A DNA stretch of 64,000 bases from Paenibacillus contaminans (GTDB lineage: Bacteria; Bacillota; Bacilli; Paenibacillales; NBRC-103111): assembly GCF_003285015.1 (NCBI RefSeq), contig NZ_QMFB01000019.1:62217-126216 (forward strand), in the 5' to 3' direction. Positions within the stretch are counted from its first letter, which is position 1. Every line of letters begins with the position of its first letter. The position numbers and the translations under genes are program-made. This document shows positions 1 through 9,447 of this stretch, piece by piece. The notes beneath the pieces are model-generated. The model had not been told where the DNA came from and did not search any database. It saw only the letters and a program-made list of their open reading frames with translations.

Positions 1-112
1 AATAAGCAAGGTTTCTGTAAATTCCTGTTGACATCAGGCGAAAACATGTTGCACCGAAATCCGGATGCGATCGTCGGAGCCTGGCCTGTAAGCAGACAAT
101 CGGGAGGACAAC

Positions 113-745
113 ATGGGTAAGGTGTTTGTTTGCGATCACCCTCTGATCCAGCATAAATTAACGTACATACGCGATAAAAATACGAAGACGAAGGACTTCC
201 GGGAACTGGTGGACGAGGTATCCTCGCTCATGGCGTACGAAATTACGCGCAATGTCGCACTCGAGCAAGTCGAGGTGGAGACGCCGGTTACCAAGACGAC
301 TTGCCACATCGTTTCGGGGAGCAACAAACTTGGTCTTATACCGATTTTACGTGCCGGACTCGGCATGGTCGACGGCATGCTGAAGCTGATGCCTACCGCA
401 GAAGTCGGCCATATCGGACTGTACCGCGATCCTCAGACGTTGCAGCCGGTCGAATATTATGTAAAGCTGCCTACGGATCCGACGCAGCGCGAGCTGATCG
501 TCATCGATCCGATGCTGGCGACAGGCGGCTCGGCGATCGCCGCAATCGATCTTCTCAAGAAGCGGCAGTGCACCCGCATCAAGCTGATGTGTTTGATTGC
601 TGCGCCGGAAGGCGTGGCCGCCGTTCAGAAGGCGCATCCTGACATTGATATTTACGTCGCTGCAGTGGATGAGTATTTGAACGATCACGGTTATATCGTA
701 CCGGGTCTTGGAGATGCCGGCGACAGGTTATACGGGACGAATTAA
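113..745 (+). CDS. upp: Uracil phosphoribosyltransferase
   Basis: Cytosolic pyrimidine-salvage enzyme that makes UMP from uracil and PRPP. The 210-residue product has the usual family length. The PRPP-binding loop VIDPMLATGGS is at residues 130-140, and the uracil-binding C-terminus YIVPGLGDAGDRLYG ends the protein. The ATG is preceded by GGGAGG at 102-107. In many Bacilli upp lies next to the atp operon, as here with only mnaA between. It is followed by its own hairpin terminator, so it is probably a separate transcript from mnaA. Assignment is secure. Confidence 0.97.
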   Translation: MGKVFVCDHPLIQHKLTYIRDKNTKTKDFRELVDEVSSLMAYEITRNVALEQVEVETPVTKTTCHIVSGSNKLGLIPILRAGLGMVDGMLKLMPTAEVGHIGLYRDPQTLQPVEYYVKLPTDPTQRELIVIDPMLATGGSAIAAIDLLKKRQCTRIKLMCLIAAPEGVAAVQKAHPDIDIYVAAVDEYLNDHGYIVPGLGDAGDRLYGTN

Positions 746-760
746 TCTTGTGCGACGAGC

Positions 761-800
761 AAGCGGGCGGCGGTCTGCGACATTGCGACCCCGCTTTTTT
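761..800 (+). terminator. Intrinsic terminator after upp
   Basis: AAGCGGG at 761-767 pairs with CCCGCTT at 790-796, and a run of T follows to 800. The loop is about 22 nt long and can form some inner pairs. It sits just after the upp stop codon. Confidence 0.6.
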
Positions 801-887
801 GGAGCGCATGGGCTTAGCCCGCAGCCGCTGCAAGCCGTTTAACGGTACTGCTTGCTTGGCGCCTTAACGATAGGGGGAAACAATCCG

Positions 888-2036
888 ATGAAGCGCATAA
901 AAGTCATGACCATCTTCGGGACGCGCCCCGAAGCGATCAAGATGGTTCCGCTCGTTCTCGAATTGCAGAAATATCCGGAGCAAATCGATTCGGTCGTTTG
1001 CGTGACCGCCCAGCACCGGCAAATGTTAGATCAGGTGCTCGAATTGTTTCACGTGAAACCGGATTACGATCTCGACGTCATGAAAGACCGCCAGTCGCTT
1101 AACGAGCTTACGGTCCGCGTCCTGCAAGGGCTTGATCCGATTTTGAAGGAAGCGAAGCCGGATATCGTGCTGGTTCACGGCGATACGTCGACGACATTCC
1201 TCGCCAGCTACGCAGCTTTCTTGCAGCGTATTAAAGTCGGTCATGTGGAAGCGGGACTGCGTACATGGAACAAGCTTTCACCGTATCCGGAAGAAATGAA
1301 TCGCCAGCTCACAGGCGTGCTGTCCGATCTTCATTTTGCTCCAACCGACTGGTCGGCGGGCAATCTGAGGAACGAAAGCAAAGCCGAGGATGCGATATAC
1401 GTAACCGGCAATACGATTACCGACGTGCTGCAATACTTGGTTAAAGAAGATTTCGCGCATCCTATGCTCGATTGGGCCAAGGACGGAAAGCTTATTCTAA
1501 TGACAGCGCACCGCAGCGAGTCGCAAGGCGAACCGCATCGGCAAATTTTCCGGGCGGTGAGACGAATCGCCGACGAGTTCGAGGATGTACGCATTGTGTA
1601 TCCGGTTCATCTGAACCCTGCCGTCCTGGAACCCGCTCACGAAATTTTAGGCGGTCATCCGCGCATTCAGCTGATTAAACCGTTGGATGTTTTCGAATTG
1701 TACAACTTCTACCCGCATACGCATCTGATTTTGACGGATTCGGGCGGGATTCAAGAAGAGGCGCCGTCGTTCGGCATACCGGCACTGGTGCTCCGCGATA
1801 CGACAGAACGTCCGGAAGGCGTCGGCGCCGGCGTACTGGAGCTGGTCGGCACCGACGAAGAAACGGTCTATAACAGGGCTAAAGCGCTTCTTACGGACAA
1901 ATCGCTTTACGATAAAATGAGCAAATCGTCCAATCCTTACGGAGACGGGCAAGTATCGACGAGAATCGTTAAGGCGATTTTGCATCATTTCGGCTTGGCG
2001 TCGGAACGTCCGGAACCTTTTTCCCCTAGTAAATAA
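888..2036 (+). CDS. mnaA: Non-hydrolysing UDP-N-acetylglucosamine 2-epimerase
   Basis: Interconverts UDP-GlcNAc and UDP-ManNAc in the cytosol; UDP-ManNAc feeds cell-wall glycopolymer synthesis. The 382-residue product has the WecB/MnaA signature GTRPEAIKM at residues 11-19, HVEAGLRTWN further in, and the nucleotide-binding LTDSGGIQEEAP segment near residue 285. The start at 888 follows the Shine-Dalgarno AGGGGGA (872-878); an upstream in-frame TTG at 852 lacks one. In this window the likely consumer is the secondary-cell-wall-polymer pathway (tagO, tagA, csaB at 37435-40536), whose repeat unit in Paenibacillus relatives contains ManNAc. The gene also contains a parS-like site at 1045-1060. 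Confidence 0.95.
   Translation: MKRIKVMTIFGTRPEAIKMVPLVLELQKYPEQIDSVVCVTAQHRQMLDQVLELFHVKPDYDLDVMKDRQSLNELTVRVLQGLDPILKEAKPDIVLVHGDTSTTFLASYAAFLQRIKVGHVEAGLRTWNKLSPYPEEMNRQLTGVLSDLHFAPTDWSAGNLRNESKAEDAIYVTGNTITDVLQYLVKEDFAHPMLDWAKDGKLILMTAHRSESQGEPHRQIFRAVRRIADEFEDVRIVYPVHLNPAVLEPAHEILGGHPRIQLIKPLDVFELYNFYPHTHLILTDSGGIQEEAPSFGIPALVLRDTTERPEGVGAGVLELVGTDEETVYNRAKALLTDKSLYDKMSKSSNPYGDGQVSTRIVKAILHHFGLASERPEPFSPSK
1045..1060. promoter_or_regulatory. parS: Probable parS site (ParB/Spo0J binding) inside mnaA
   Basis: The 16-mer TGTTTCACGTGAAACC matches the Firmicute parS consensus TGTTNCACGTGAAACA at all but the last base. Its core TTTCACGTGAAA is a perfect palindrome. It lies within the mnaA reading frame, as several B. 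subtilis parS sites lie inside genes. The surrounding gene order (upp-atp) is in the origin-proximal part of Bacillus chromosomes, where parS sites concentrate. ParB binding is inferred, not shown. Confidence 0.75.
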
Positions 2037-2173
2037 TGGTGTTTTTAATGAGGGGTCAGGCAGCTATATTCGGCCGATATTGAGACAAGCTTTAACACAT
2101 GCCGAAAACTCCGCACCGTACAGTGGCACTGTTCGGTTTCCAAAACCGGGAAGCCTTGAATTATAAGGGTTTG

Positions 2174-2190
2174 TCGTGAAATGTTCACGA
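2174..2190. promoter_or_regulatory. Operator-like inverted repeat upstream of the atp promoter
   Basis: TCGTGAA-ATG-TTCACGA is a perfect 7-bp inverted repeat with a 3-nt centre, ending 20 bp before the -35 box of the atp promoter. It resembles a Rex (NADH-sensing repressor) site, TTGTGAA-N4-TTCACAA, but its centre is one base shorter. The bound factor is therefore unknown. Confidence 0.4.
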
Positions 2191-2210
2191 AATGTTTGAT
2201 TTTTGGTGAA

Positions 2211-2239
2211 TTGACATTGCCACCTTGCTCCGATACAAT
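2211..2239 (+). promoter_or_regulatory. Sigma-A promoter of the atp operon
   Basis: TTGACA at 2211-2216 and TACAAT at 2234-2239 are separated by exactly 17 bp, which is close to a perfect housekeeping promoter. Transcription would start near 2246. This argues against a start codon at 2242 and for the atpZ ATG at 2266. Confidence 0.85.
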
Positions 2240-2265
2240 AAATGAGGATTGTTAGGGGTTGTGCC

Positions 2266-2502
2266 ATGAAGAATTCGGATTCTTCCAACCAGAGTCCATG
2301 GCGGGCTGCTGGATTACTTGGGGCGATTGGTCTGGATGTTGCGGCCTGTACGGTACTCGGGTATTTCGGCGGACGTTATGCGGAAAGCATTTTCGGCGGA
2401 GGAAAAGGATGGGTTATCGGAGGCGTGCTGTTCGGTTTTTTCGTCGGCATCGCAACGGTCGTGCTGATCATAAGAAAATTTATGGAGGACGACCATGATT
2501 GA
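2266..2502 (+). CDS. atpZ: AtpZ-type F0F1-ATPase accessory membrane protein
   Basis: A 78-residue protein with two hydrophobic helices (about residues 13-33 and 47-70) separated by a Gly-rich turn. It resembles the ATPase_gene1/AtpZ family found at the head of many atp operons. In alkaliphilic Bacillus, AtpZ and AtpI have been proposed to form a Mg2+/Ca2+ carrier or to assist assembly. The start at 2266 follows AGGGG at 2254-2258; the earlier ATG at 2242 falls before the predicted transcription start. Its stop overlaps the atpI start by 8 nt, indicating translational coupling. Confidence 0.8.
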   Translation: MKNSDSSNQSPWRAAGLLGAIGLDVAACTVLGYFGGRYAESIFGGGKGWVIGGVLFGFFVGIATVVLIIRKFMEDDHD

Positions 2503-2869
2503 CTTATCAAGCCATCTACGAACTTTGCTGCGCGCAACTCTTTTTCTTATGGCTGTTGGACTTGTTGGTTGGGCGTTGGTTCCTTCGGTTCGTCCCTATG
2601 CGGCCGGCATTATGCTGGGCGCGGTAGGCAGTCTCGTCAATGCGCATTTGCTGCGTTACAAGATTGAGATGTTGGGGCAGCAGATTGCCGAAAAAACGCA
2701 AAAACGAGTCGGTTTGGGATTTGTGGCCAGGATCAGCGTGGCGCTTATTGCCGTTATGGTGGCGATCAAGCAGCCCGGCGTCGATTTGGCCGCGACTATC
2801 GTTGGATTATTTTTTGCCCAAATGGTTACACTCCTGTTAGGTATGGTAACCATTTTTAAACGTAAGTAG
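2495..2869 (+). CDS. atpI: ATP synthase subunit I (AtpI family)
   Basis: A 124-residue, four-helix membrane protein of the ATP-synt_I family. It is non-structural and thought to help c-ring assembly or ion supply. Hydrophobic segments lie at about residues 10-30, 34-52, 72-90 and 96-119, with a basic cytoplasmic loop between helices 2 and 3. It overlaps atpZ by 8 nt and precedes atpB by 36 bp. The Shine-Dalgarno for this start is GGAGGA within the end of atpZ. Membership is judged from position and hydrophobic pattern, as the sequence is poorly conserved. Confidence 0.8.
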   Translation: MIDLSSHLRTLLRATLFLMAVGLVGWALVPSVRPYAAGIMLGAVGSLVNAHLLRYKIEMLGQQIAEKTQKRVGLGFVARISVALIAVMVAIKQPGVDLAATIVGLFFAQMVTLLLGMVTIFKRK

Positions 2870-2905
2870 CAATACAACCCATAGGAAAGGGGTGAAAATG
2901 GACTA

Positions 2906-3688
2906 ATGCATGATTTTCCTACATGGCAAATTGGTGGTTTGAATATTGACGTTTCTACTTTTTTGGCGATTATCGTTTCCTGTGTAGTCGTATTCGTGCT
3001 GGCTCGCGTTGCAGTAAGCAACCTGTCAGTCGAAAACCCTTCCAAGATTCAAAACTTCATGGAGTGGGTCGTCGAGTTCGTACACAACCTGATTGCCAGC
3101 ACTATGCCTCTTAGCAAGGTGAAAACGTATCTTTCTCTTGGCATGACGCTGATTCTTTTTATTTTCGTTTCCAACCTGCTCGGCTTGCCGTTCGGGATTG
3201 TTACCGAGCACACCGAAGAAGTTAAACTTTTCGGGCATACGCTAATTTCCAATGAAATGATTCAAAAAGGAATCGATAAAGGCCATCACGGTGCAGAAGT
3301 GGCTTGGTGGAAATCGCCTACCGCAGACGTATCCGTTACGTTCGGTCTTGCAGCTATCGTCTTTTTCTTGACGCATTTCCTTGGTTTGACGCGCAATACG
3401 AAGCATTATCTCAAACACTATTTCGAGCCGTTTCCTTTCTTCTTCCCATTGAACGTGCTCAAAGAGCTTTCGAAGCCGCTGACGCTCAGCCTTCGTTTGT
3501 TCGCAAACATTTTTGCGGGTGAGGTACTGATTTCGACCATTCTTATGGCCGGCATCTGGGGAACTCCGCTTCTTGCCGCTTGGCAGGGCTTCAGTCTTTT
3601 CGTAGGCGGCGTACAAGCCTTCTTGTTTACGATTTTGACAATGGTGTACATTGGCTCGGCAGCTATCCACAATGAAGAAGATCATTAG
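2906..3688 (+). CDS. atpB: ATP synthase F0 subunit a
   Basis: Membrane stator subunit forming the two proton half-channels against the c-ring. The 260-residue product carries the family hallmark LSLRLFANIFAGE, in which the essential arginine is residue 197. At least five hydrophobic helices are visible. AAAGGGGTG at about 2887-2894 is the ribosome-binding site. An ATG at 2898 is followed two codons later by a stop, so the coding start is 2906. It is third in the atp operon. Confidence 0.97.
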   Translation: MHDFPTWQIGGLNIDVSTFLAIIVSCVVVFVLARVAVSNLSVENPSKIQNFMEWVVEFVHNLIASTMPLSKVKTYLSLGMTLILFIFVSNLLGLPFGIVTEHTEEVKLFGHTLISNEMIQKGIDKGHHGAEVAWWKSPTADVSVTFGLAAIVFFLTHFLGLTRNTKHYLKHYFEPFPFFFPLNVLKELSKPLTLSLRLFANIFAGEVLISTILMAGIWGTPLLAAWQGFSLFVGGVQAFLFTILTMVYIGSAAIHNEEDH

Positions 3689-3707
3689 AAGTTGTCGCGC
3701 TCATTTA

Positions 3708-3736
3708 AGAGGCAAAGCCTCTCGGGTAACAACCCG
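3708..3736 (+). other. Two intercistronic hairpins between atpB and atpE
   Basis: AGAGGC-AAA-GCCTCT (3708-3722) and CGGGT-AACA-ACCCG (3723-3736) are perfect adjacent stem-loops in the 87-bp gap before atpE. There is no T-run, so they are not terminators. They may affect mRNA processing or the high translation that atpE needs. Confidence 0.6.
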
Positions 3737-3775
3737 TATATTTTAGATTCACCACTATGAGGAGGATGTTTACAA

Positions 3776-3991
3776 ATGGAATTATTGGCAGCAGCAATCG
3801 CTATCGGTTTGGGTGCACTTGGCGCAGGTATTGGTAACGGTATGATCGTAAGTAAAACGGTAGAAGGCATTTCCCGTCAGCCTGAGCTTCGCGGTACGCT
3901 TCAAACGACTATGTTTATCGGTGTCGGTATCGTCGAGGTAGTTCCAATCATCGGCGTCGTTCTTGCATTCTTGATGTTCTTCCAAGCGTAA
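3776..3991 (+). CDS. atpE: ATP synthase F0 subunit c
   Basis: A 71-residue helical hairpin that oligomerises into the rotor ring. Helix 1 has the glycine-rich packing motif GLGALGAGIGNG (11-22), the polar loop is SRQPE, and the ion-binding carboxylate is Glu54 in GIVEVVP. The residues after Glu54 are Val-Val-Pro, without the Ser/Thr ligands of sodium-type c subunits, so proton coupling is expected. A strong GAGGAGG Shine-Dalgarno precedes the ATG. Two hairpins in the upstream gap may support its high expression. Confidence 0.97.
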   Translation: MELLAAAIAIGLGALGAGIGNGMIVSKTVEGISRQPELRGTLQTTMFIGVGIVEVVPIIGVVLAFLMFFQA

Positions 3992-4183
3992 TTCACAGCC
4001 CGTTTGTTGGCGGGGAAGGCCTAAGCCATCCGCGCCTTCATTTTTGCCTAAGACTGCACGGCGTTTACAACAGGTGAAGACATACATGGTTTCGCCGGTC
4101 TTGGGTTCTTAAAAACGAGAGTGCTTGTGAATAACAGGTATTAAAGAGCGATTCTTTCGAATGATTGGAAGGGAGTGACAGGA

Positions 4184-4669
4184 ATGGCGTGGAAATGGGA
4201 GTCGTTTGCATTCGCGATTTTAGCCTTTGCAATTTTGTACTGGCTGTTGAACAGATACGCTTTCGGGCCGCTTTTCGGCATGATGGAGAAGCGTCGTGAA
4301 ATGATCGCTCAACAAATGAAATCGGCCAGCGACAATCGCGATCAAGCGGATAAACTTCTGGCAGAACAGAAAAAAGTCATCGAGGAAGCCCGCAAAGAGG
4401 CTTACGCGATTATCGAGCAGTCCCGTACGATGAGCAGCAAACAAGCGGACGAGCTGATTCAGAACGCAAAAGCGGAATCCAACCGCATCAAAGAAGATGC
4501 GCTTAAGGATATCGAGAGCGAGAAGAACAAAGCCGTTGCTGCATTGCGCGGTCAAGTCAGTGCGATGGCCGTTATGGTAGCATCGAAAATTATCGAGAAG
4601 CAAGTGGATGAAAAGTCGCAAGAAGAGCTCATTGACAAATACCTGAAAGAGGTAGGAGGCAAGCTATGA
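4184..4669 (+). CDS. atpF: ATP synthase F0 subunit b
   Basis: Peripheral-stalk subunit: one N-terminal membrane helix (about residues 6-25) followed by a long charged coiled coil to residue 161. The start at 4184 is placed by AAGGGAGTGA at 4169-4178; a GTG at 4175 would lie inside that ribosome-binding site. It follows atpE after a 192-bp gap in which I see no gene and no strong hairpin apart from a weak ATTC-TTTC-GAAT. It overlaps atpH by 4 nt (ATGA). Confidence 0.96.
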   Translation: MAWKWESFAFAILAFAILYWLLNRYAFGPLFGMMEKRREMIAQQMKSASDNRDQADKLLAEQKKVIEEARKEAYAIIEQSRTMSSKQADELIQNAKAESNRIKEDALKDIESEKNKAVAALRGQVSAMAVMVASKIIEKQVDEKSQEELIDKYLKEVGGKL

Positions 4670-5211
4670 GCGGCGGTACGATCGTAGCAAAAAGGTATGC
4701 TAGAGCGCTGTTTGAAGTGGCGCGCGAGCAGAACCTGGTTGCACAGGTGGAGGAAGAGCTGCGTTCGGTGCTAGCGGTTATTCGGGACAATCCCGATTTC
4801 GGCCAGCTGTTGCAGCATCCGAATATCGCATCCGCAGCGAAGGTCGAAATGGTCAAAGAGGTGTTCGGCGATCAATTGTCCGAAACCGTCTTTAACACAT
4901 TGTGCCTTTTGTTGGAAAGACGGCGTGAAGACGCGCTTTCTTACGTGCTCGACGCTTTTGTCGCAATCGCGAATGAAGCGCTCGGTCAAGCGAATGCTGT
5001 CGTGACTTCGCCTACGGCGCTTTCCGACAAGGAAAAAGAAGAAATTACAGCACAATTCGGCAAGCTGGTCGGCAAAAAAATCCGAATTGAAAATGTTATA
5101 GACGCAAGCTTGATCGGCGGCGTACAAGTGCAAATCGGCGATCGTTTGTTCGATGGCAGTTTGTCCGGCAAGCTGACTAGGCTGCAAAATTCGTTCTCAA
5201 AAGCACAATAG
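4666..5211 (+). CDS. atpH: ATP synthase F1 subunit delta
   Basis: A 181-residue stator protein joining the F1 alpha/beta head to subunit b. It shows the family pattern: an N-terminal helical domain beginning VAKRYARALFEVA, and a C-terminal segment with VIDASLIGGVQVQIGDRLFD just before the end. It overlaps atpF by 4 nt, so translation is probably coupled, and lies 16 bp before atpA. Confidence 0.96.
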   Translation: MSGGTIVAKRYARALFEVAREQNLVAQVEEELRSVLAVIRDNPDFGQLLQHPNIASAAKVEMVKEVFGDQLSETVFNTLCLLLERRREDALSYVLDAFVAIANEALGQANAVVTSPTALSDKEKEEITAQFGKLVGKKIRIENVIDASLIGGVQVQIGDRLFDGSLSGKLTRLQNSFSKAQ

Positions 5212-5227
5212 TTAGGGGTGAGGTTCG

Positions 5228-6742
<1,515 letters not shown>

Positions 6743-6788
6743 TCGTCAAGGATTTTGTCCCGACGCCCGGAAGGTCCAAACCAAGCTG

Positions 6789-6960
6789 GCTTTCCGTAAG
6801 GAAAGCTTAGCTTGTGCCTAGGGCTGTTCGGATATGGCGGCGGCACGAACGCAATCGATATAAGCTCCGACGCTTCGGAATAGCTCGGAGCGCCCTTTCT
6901 AGAGCGGCTTGCCGATGCAAGCTTGGCTATTCTTTACGAAGTAACTTGCTTATGCAAGTT
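6789..6960 (+). other. Cluster of tetraloop hairpins between atpA and atpG
   Basis: Three perfect stem-loops lie in the 234-bp gap: GCTTTCC-GTAA-GGAAAGC (6789-6806), GCTTGC-CGAT-GCAAGC (6907-6922) and AACTTGC-TTAT-GCAAGTT (6943-6960). The last ends just before the atpG Shine-Dalgarno GAAGGTGG. No T-run follows any of them. The same kinds of hairpin recur before atpD and nuoL, so they look like a shared element type rather than chance. Confidence 0.7.
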
Positions 6961-6976
6961 TGAAGGTGGTGAAAGC

Positions 6977-7834
6977 ATGGCAAAAGGGATTCGCGAAATT
7001 AAGCGCCAAATCAAGAGTAAACAAAACATGCGTCAAATCACGAAAGCGATGGAAATGGTTGCGGCCTCCAAGCTGAAGAAAGCGCAAAACAGCGCCGAAG
7101 CGGCACGTCCTTACGCGGACAAGATCAAGGAAGTAATCGGAAGCATCGCTGCAGGTACGAAGGGCATTAAGCATCCGATGCTGCAATCGCGCGAGATTAA
7201 GAAGACCGGATATTTGGTCATCACGTCCGACCGCGGTCTTGCAGGCGGCTACAATGCCAACGTATTGCGTAAAGTGATTAACACGATTCACGAGCGGCAT
7301 AAATCGAACGACGAGTTCGCTATTTTCGTCGTCGGACGCAAGGGCAGAGACTTCTTCAAGAGACGGAATATCGCCATCCACGAAGAAGTGACGGGACTTC
7401 CCGACGCGCCTTCGTTCGCGGACATCAAAGCGGTTGCGGCTGCTGCCGTAAGAGGCTTTGAGAAAGGCGAATACGACCAGTTGTACCTGGTGTATAACCA
7501 GTTTATCAACGCGATTTCGCAAACGCCTGTGGAGAAAAGACTGCTCCCTCTTGATGATATGAAAACCAGCGGTCCGACTACGGATTATGAATATGAGCCG
7601 TCGCCGGAAGCCGTGCTTGAGGTGCTGCTGCCGAAGTATGCGGAAACGCTTATTTACAGCGCTGTGCTTGAAAGCAAGGCGAGCGAGTTCGGCGCGCGTA
7701 TGACCGCAATGGGCAGCGCGACGAAAAATGCGACGAAGATGATCAACGGACTTACGCTTCAATACAACCGTGCACGTCAAGCGGCAATTACCCAGGAAAT
7801 TTCCGAGATCGTTGCCGGAGCGAACGCGCTGTAG
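6977..7834 (+). CDS. atpG: ATP synthase F1 subunit gamma
   Basis: Central rotor shaft of F1, 285 residues. The N-terminal helix MAKGIREIKRQIKSKQN and the C-terminal helix ending QEISEIVAGANAL pair as the coiled-coil axle; the ITSDRGLAGGYN segment is conserved in the family. The start at 6977 is set by GAAGGTGGTG just upstream; an upstream in-frame extension to 6923 would run through a hairpin and lacks a ribosome-binding site. Confidence 0.97.
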   Translation: MAKGIREIKRQIKSKQNMRQITKAMEMVAASKLKKAQNSAEAARPYADKIKEVIGSIAAGTKGIKHPMLQSREIKKTGYLVITSDRGLAGGYNANVLRKVINTIHERHKSNDEFAIFVVGRKGRDFFKRRNIAIHEEVTGLPDAPSFADIKAVAAAAVRGFEKGEYDQLYLVYNQFINAISQTPVEKRLLPLDDMKTSGPTTDYEYEPSPEAVLEVLLPKYAETLIYSAVLESKASEFGARMTAMGSATKNATKMINGLTLQYNRARQAAITQEISEIVAGANAL

Positions 7835-7885
7835 GCTAATGGTCGTTTGAACGGAAAAGAACTGACTAAGATGATTTCGATGCTG

Positions 7886-7942
7886 TTTTGCAGACGCAAA
7901 ATGCAGCTTATGCTTTCGATGTCGGTTTGCTAACGCAAATCG
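7886..7942 (+). other. Hairpins between atpG and atpD, the second abutting the atpD Shine-Dalgarno
   Basis: TTTTGC-AGAC-GCAAAA (7886-7901) and CGGTTTGC-TAAC-GCAAATCG (7923-7942, one G-T wobble) occupy the 124-bp gap. The second is followed directly by TTTAGGAGGG, the atpD ribosome-binding site. The layout is nearly identical to that before nuoL. Confidence 0.7.
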
Positions 7943-7958
7943 TTTAGGAGGGAAAACA

Positions 7959-9365
7959 ATGAGTAAAGGACGCGTTGTTCAGGTCCTGGGTCCGGTTGTC
8001 GATATCGAGTTCGAGCGCGGACAACTGCCAGAGATCTTGAATGCGATCAAAATTCAACAAAAAGCCCAATCGGCGAACGAGCAAGACATCAACCTTACGG
8101 TTGAAGCGGCTGTTCACCTTGGGGACAACATGGTTCGCTGCGTTGCGATGTCCTCCACGGACGGACTCGTTCGCGGAGTTGATGCGGTTGACACGGGCGC
8201 TCCAATCAGCGTACCTGTAGGACCGGCGACACTGGGCCGTGTATTTAACGTTCTTGGCGACCCGATCGATAACAATGGTGATGTTGATCGTTCGATCGCT
8301 CACCCGATCCACCGCGAAGCTCCGAAATTCGACGAATTGACGACGCAAGCGGAAATGCTGGAAACGGGCATCAAAGTTATCGACCTTCTGGCTCCTTACA
8401 TGAAGGGCGGTAAAATCGGTCTCTTCGGCGGTGCGGGCGTAGGTAAAACCGTAACGATGCAAGAGCTGATCCACAACATCGCTTCCGAGCACGGCGGTAT
8501 TTCCGTATTTGCCGGCGTAGGCGAAAGAACGCGTGAAGGTAACGACCTTTACCACGAGATGAAGGATTCCGGCGTTATTTCCAAAACGGCGATGGTATTC
8601 GGACAAATGAACGAGCCGCCAGGCGCGCGTCTTCGCGTAGCATTGTCCGGCTTGACAATGGCCGAGTATTTCCGTGATGCGGAAGGCCGTGACGTTCTTC
8701 TGTTCGTCGATAACATTTTCCGCTTTACTCAAGCGGGTTCCGAAGTTTCCGCATTGCTCGGCCGTATGCCTTCTGCGGTTGGTTACCAACCGACGCTGGC
8801 AACCGAAATGGGCCAACTGCAAGAACGGATTACAACGACCAAAACCGGCTCCGTTACGTCGATCCAAGCGATCTACGTTCCTGCGGATGACTATACCGAC
8901 CCGGCTCCTGCTACGGCGTTCGCCCACTTGGACGCAACGACGAACCTGGAGCGCGGTATCGCGGCAAAAGGGATCTTCCCAGCGGTTGACCCGCTTGCAT
9001 CGAGCTCGCGTATTCTGTCGCCGCTAGTCGTTGGCGCCGAGCACTACGAAGTGGCTCAAGGCGTAAAACGGATTTTGCAGCGCTACAAAGAACTTCAAGA
9101 CATCATCGCGATCCTCGGTATGGACGAGCTCAGCGACGAAGATAAAATAACCGTAGGCCGCGCGCGCCGCGTAGAGCGTTTCTTGTCGCAGCCGCTGCAC
9201 GTTGCCGAGCCTTTCACAGGTACGCCTGGTATCTACGTACCGGTTAAAGAAACGGTTCGCAGCTTTAAAGAACTGTTGGAAGGTAAATATGACGATCTTC
9301 CGGAAGCGGCATTCTTCAACGTAGGTACGATTGAAAATGCGGTCGAGAAGGCTCAAAAGCTGTAA
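7959..9365 (+). CDS. atpD: ATP synthase F1 subunit beta
   Basis: Catalytic subunit of F1, 468 residues. The P-loop GGAGVGKT is at residues 157-164, GERTREGNDLY follows at about 189-199, and the Walker B segment DVLLFVDNIFRFTQ is present. The ATG follows a strong TAGGAGGG. A hairpin lies immediately upstream of that site. Subunit order G-D-C is standard. Confidence 0.98.
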   Translation: MSKGRVVQVLGPVVDIEFERGQLPEILNAIKIQQKAQSANEQDINLTVEAAVHLGDNMVRCVAMSSTDGLVRGVDAVDTGAPISVPVGPATLGRVFNVLGDPIDNNGDVDRSIAHPIHREAPKFDELTTQAEMLETGIKVIDLLAPYMKGGKIGLFGGAGVGKTVTMQELIHNIASEHGGISVFAGVGERTREGNDLYHEMKDSGVISKTAMVFGQMNEPPGARLRVALSGLTMAEYFRDAEGRDVLLFVDNIFRFTQAGSEVSALLGRMPSAVGYQPTLATEMGQLQERITTTKTGSVTSIQAIYVPADDYTDPAPATAFAHLDATTNLERGIAAKGIFPAVDPLASSSRILSPLVVGAEHYEVAQGVKRILQRYKELQDIIAILGMDELSDEDKITVGRARRVERFLSQPLHVAEPFTGTPGIYVPVKETVRSFKELLEGKYDDLPEAAFFNVGTIENAVEKAQKL

Positions 9366-9377
9366 GTTTTGACGAAA

Positions 9378-9434
9378 AAGAGTTTTTAACGCAAATTTCG
9401 GCGAAAGCCGGAGAGTTGACGGCAAAAAACTCTT
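9378..9434 (+). other. Long hairpin between atpD and atpC, abutting the atpC Shine-Dalgarno
   Basis: AAGAGTTTTT (9378-9387) pairs with AAAAACTCTT (9425-9434), and an inner CGGC-GAAA-GCCG (9399-9410) carries a stable GAAA tetraloop. The structure ends exactly where the atpC ribosome-binding site GGGAGG (9435-9440) begins. It could modulate atpC translation or mark a processing site. Confidence 0.65.
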
Positions 9435-9447
9435 GGGAGGGTTCAGA

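Noticed and set aside
28..56. Promoter before upp starting at TTGACA (28-33)
   Set aside because: No acceptable -10 box at 16-18 bp spacing, so the -35 match alone is not enough.
8674..9027. Open frames over 100 codons inside atpD, and many others antisense to atpA, atpG, atpD, nuoM and metK
   Set aside because: They shadow highly biased coding sequences; none has a ribosome-binding site or recognisable protein features.
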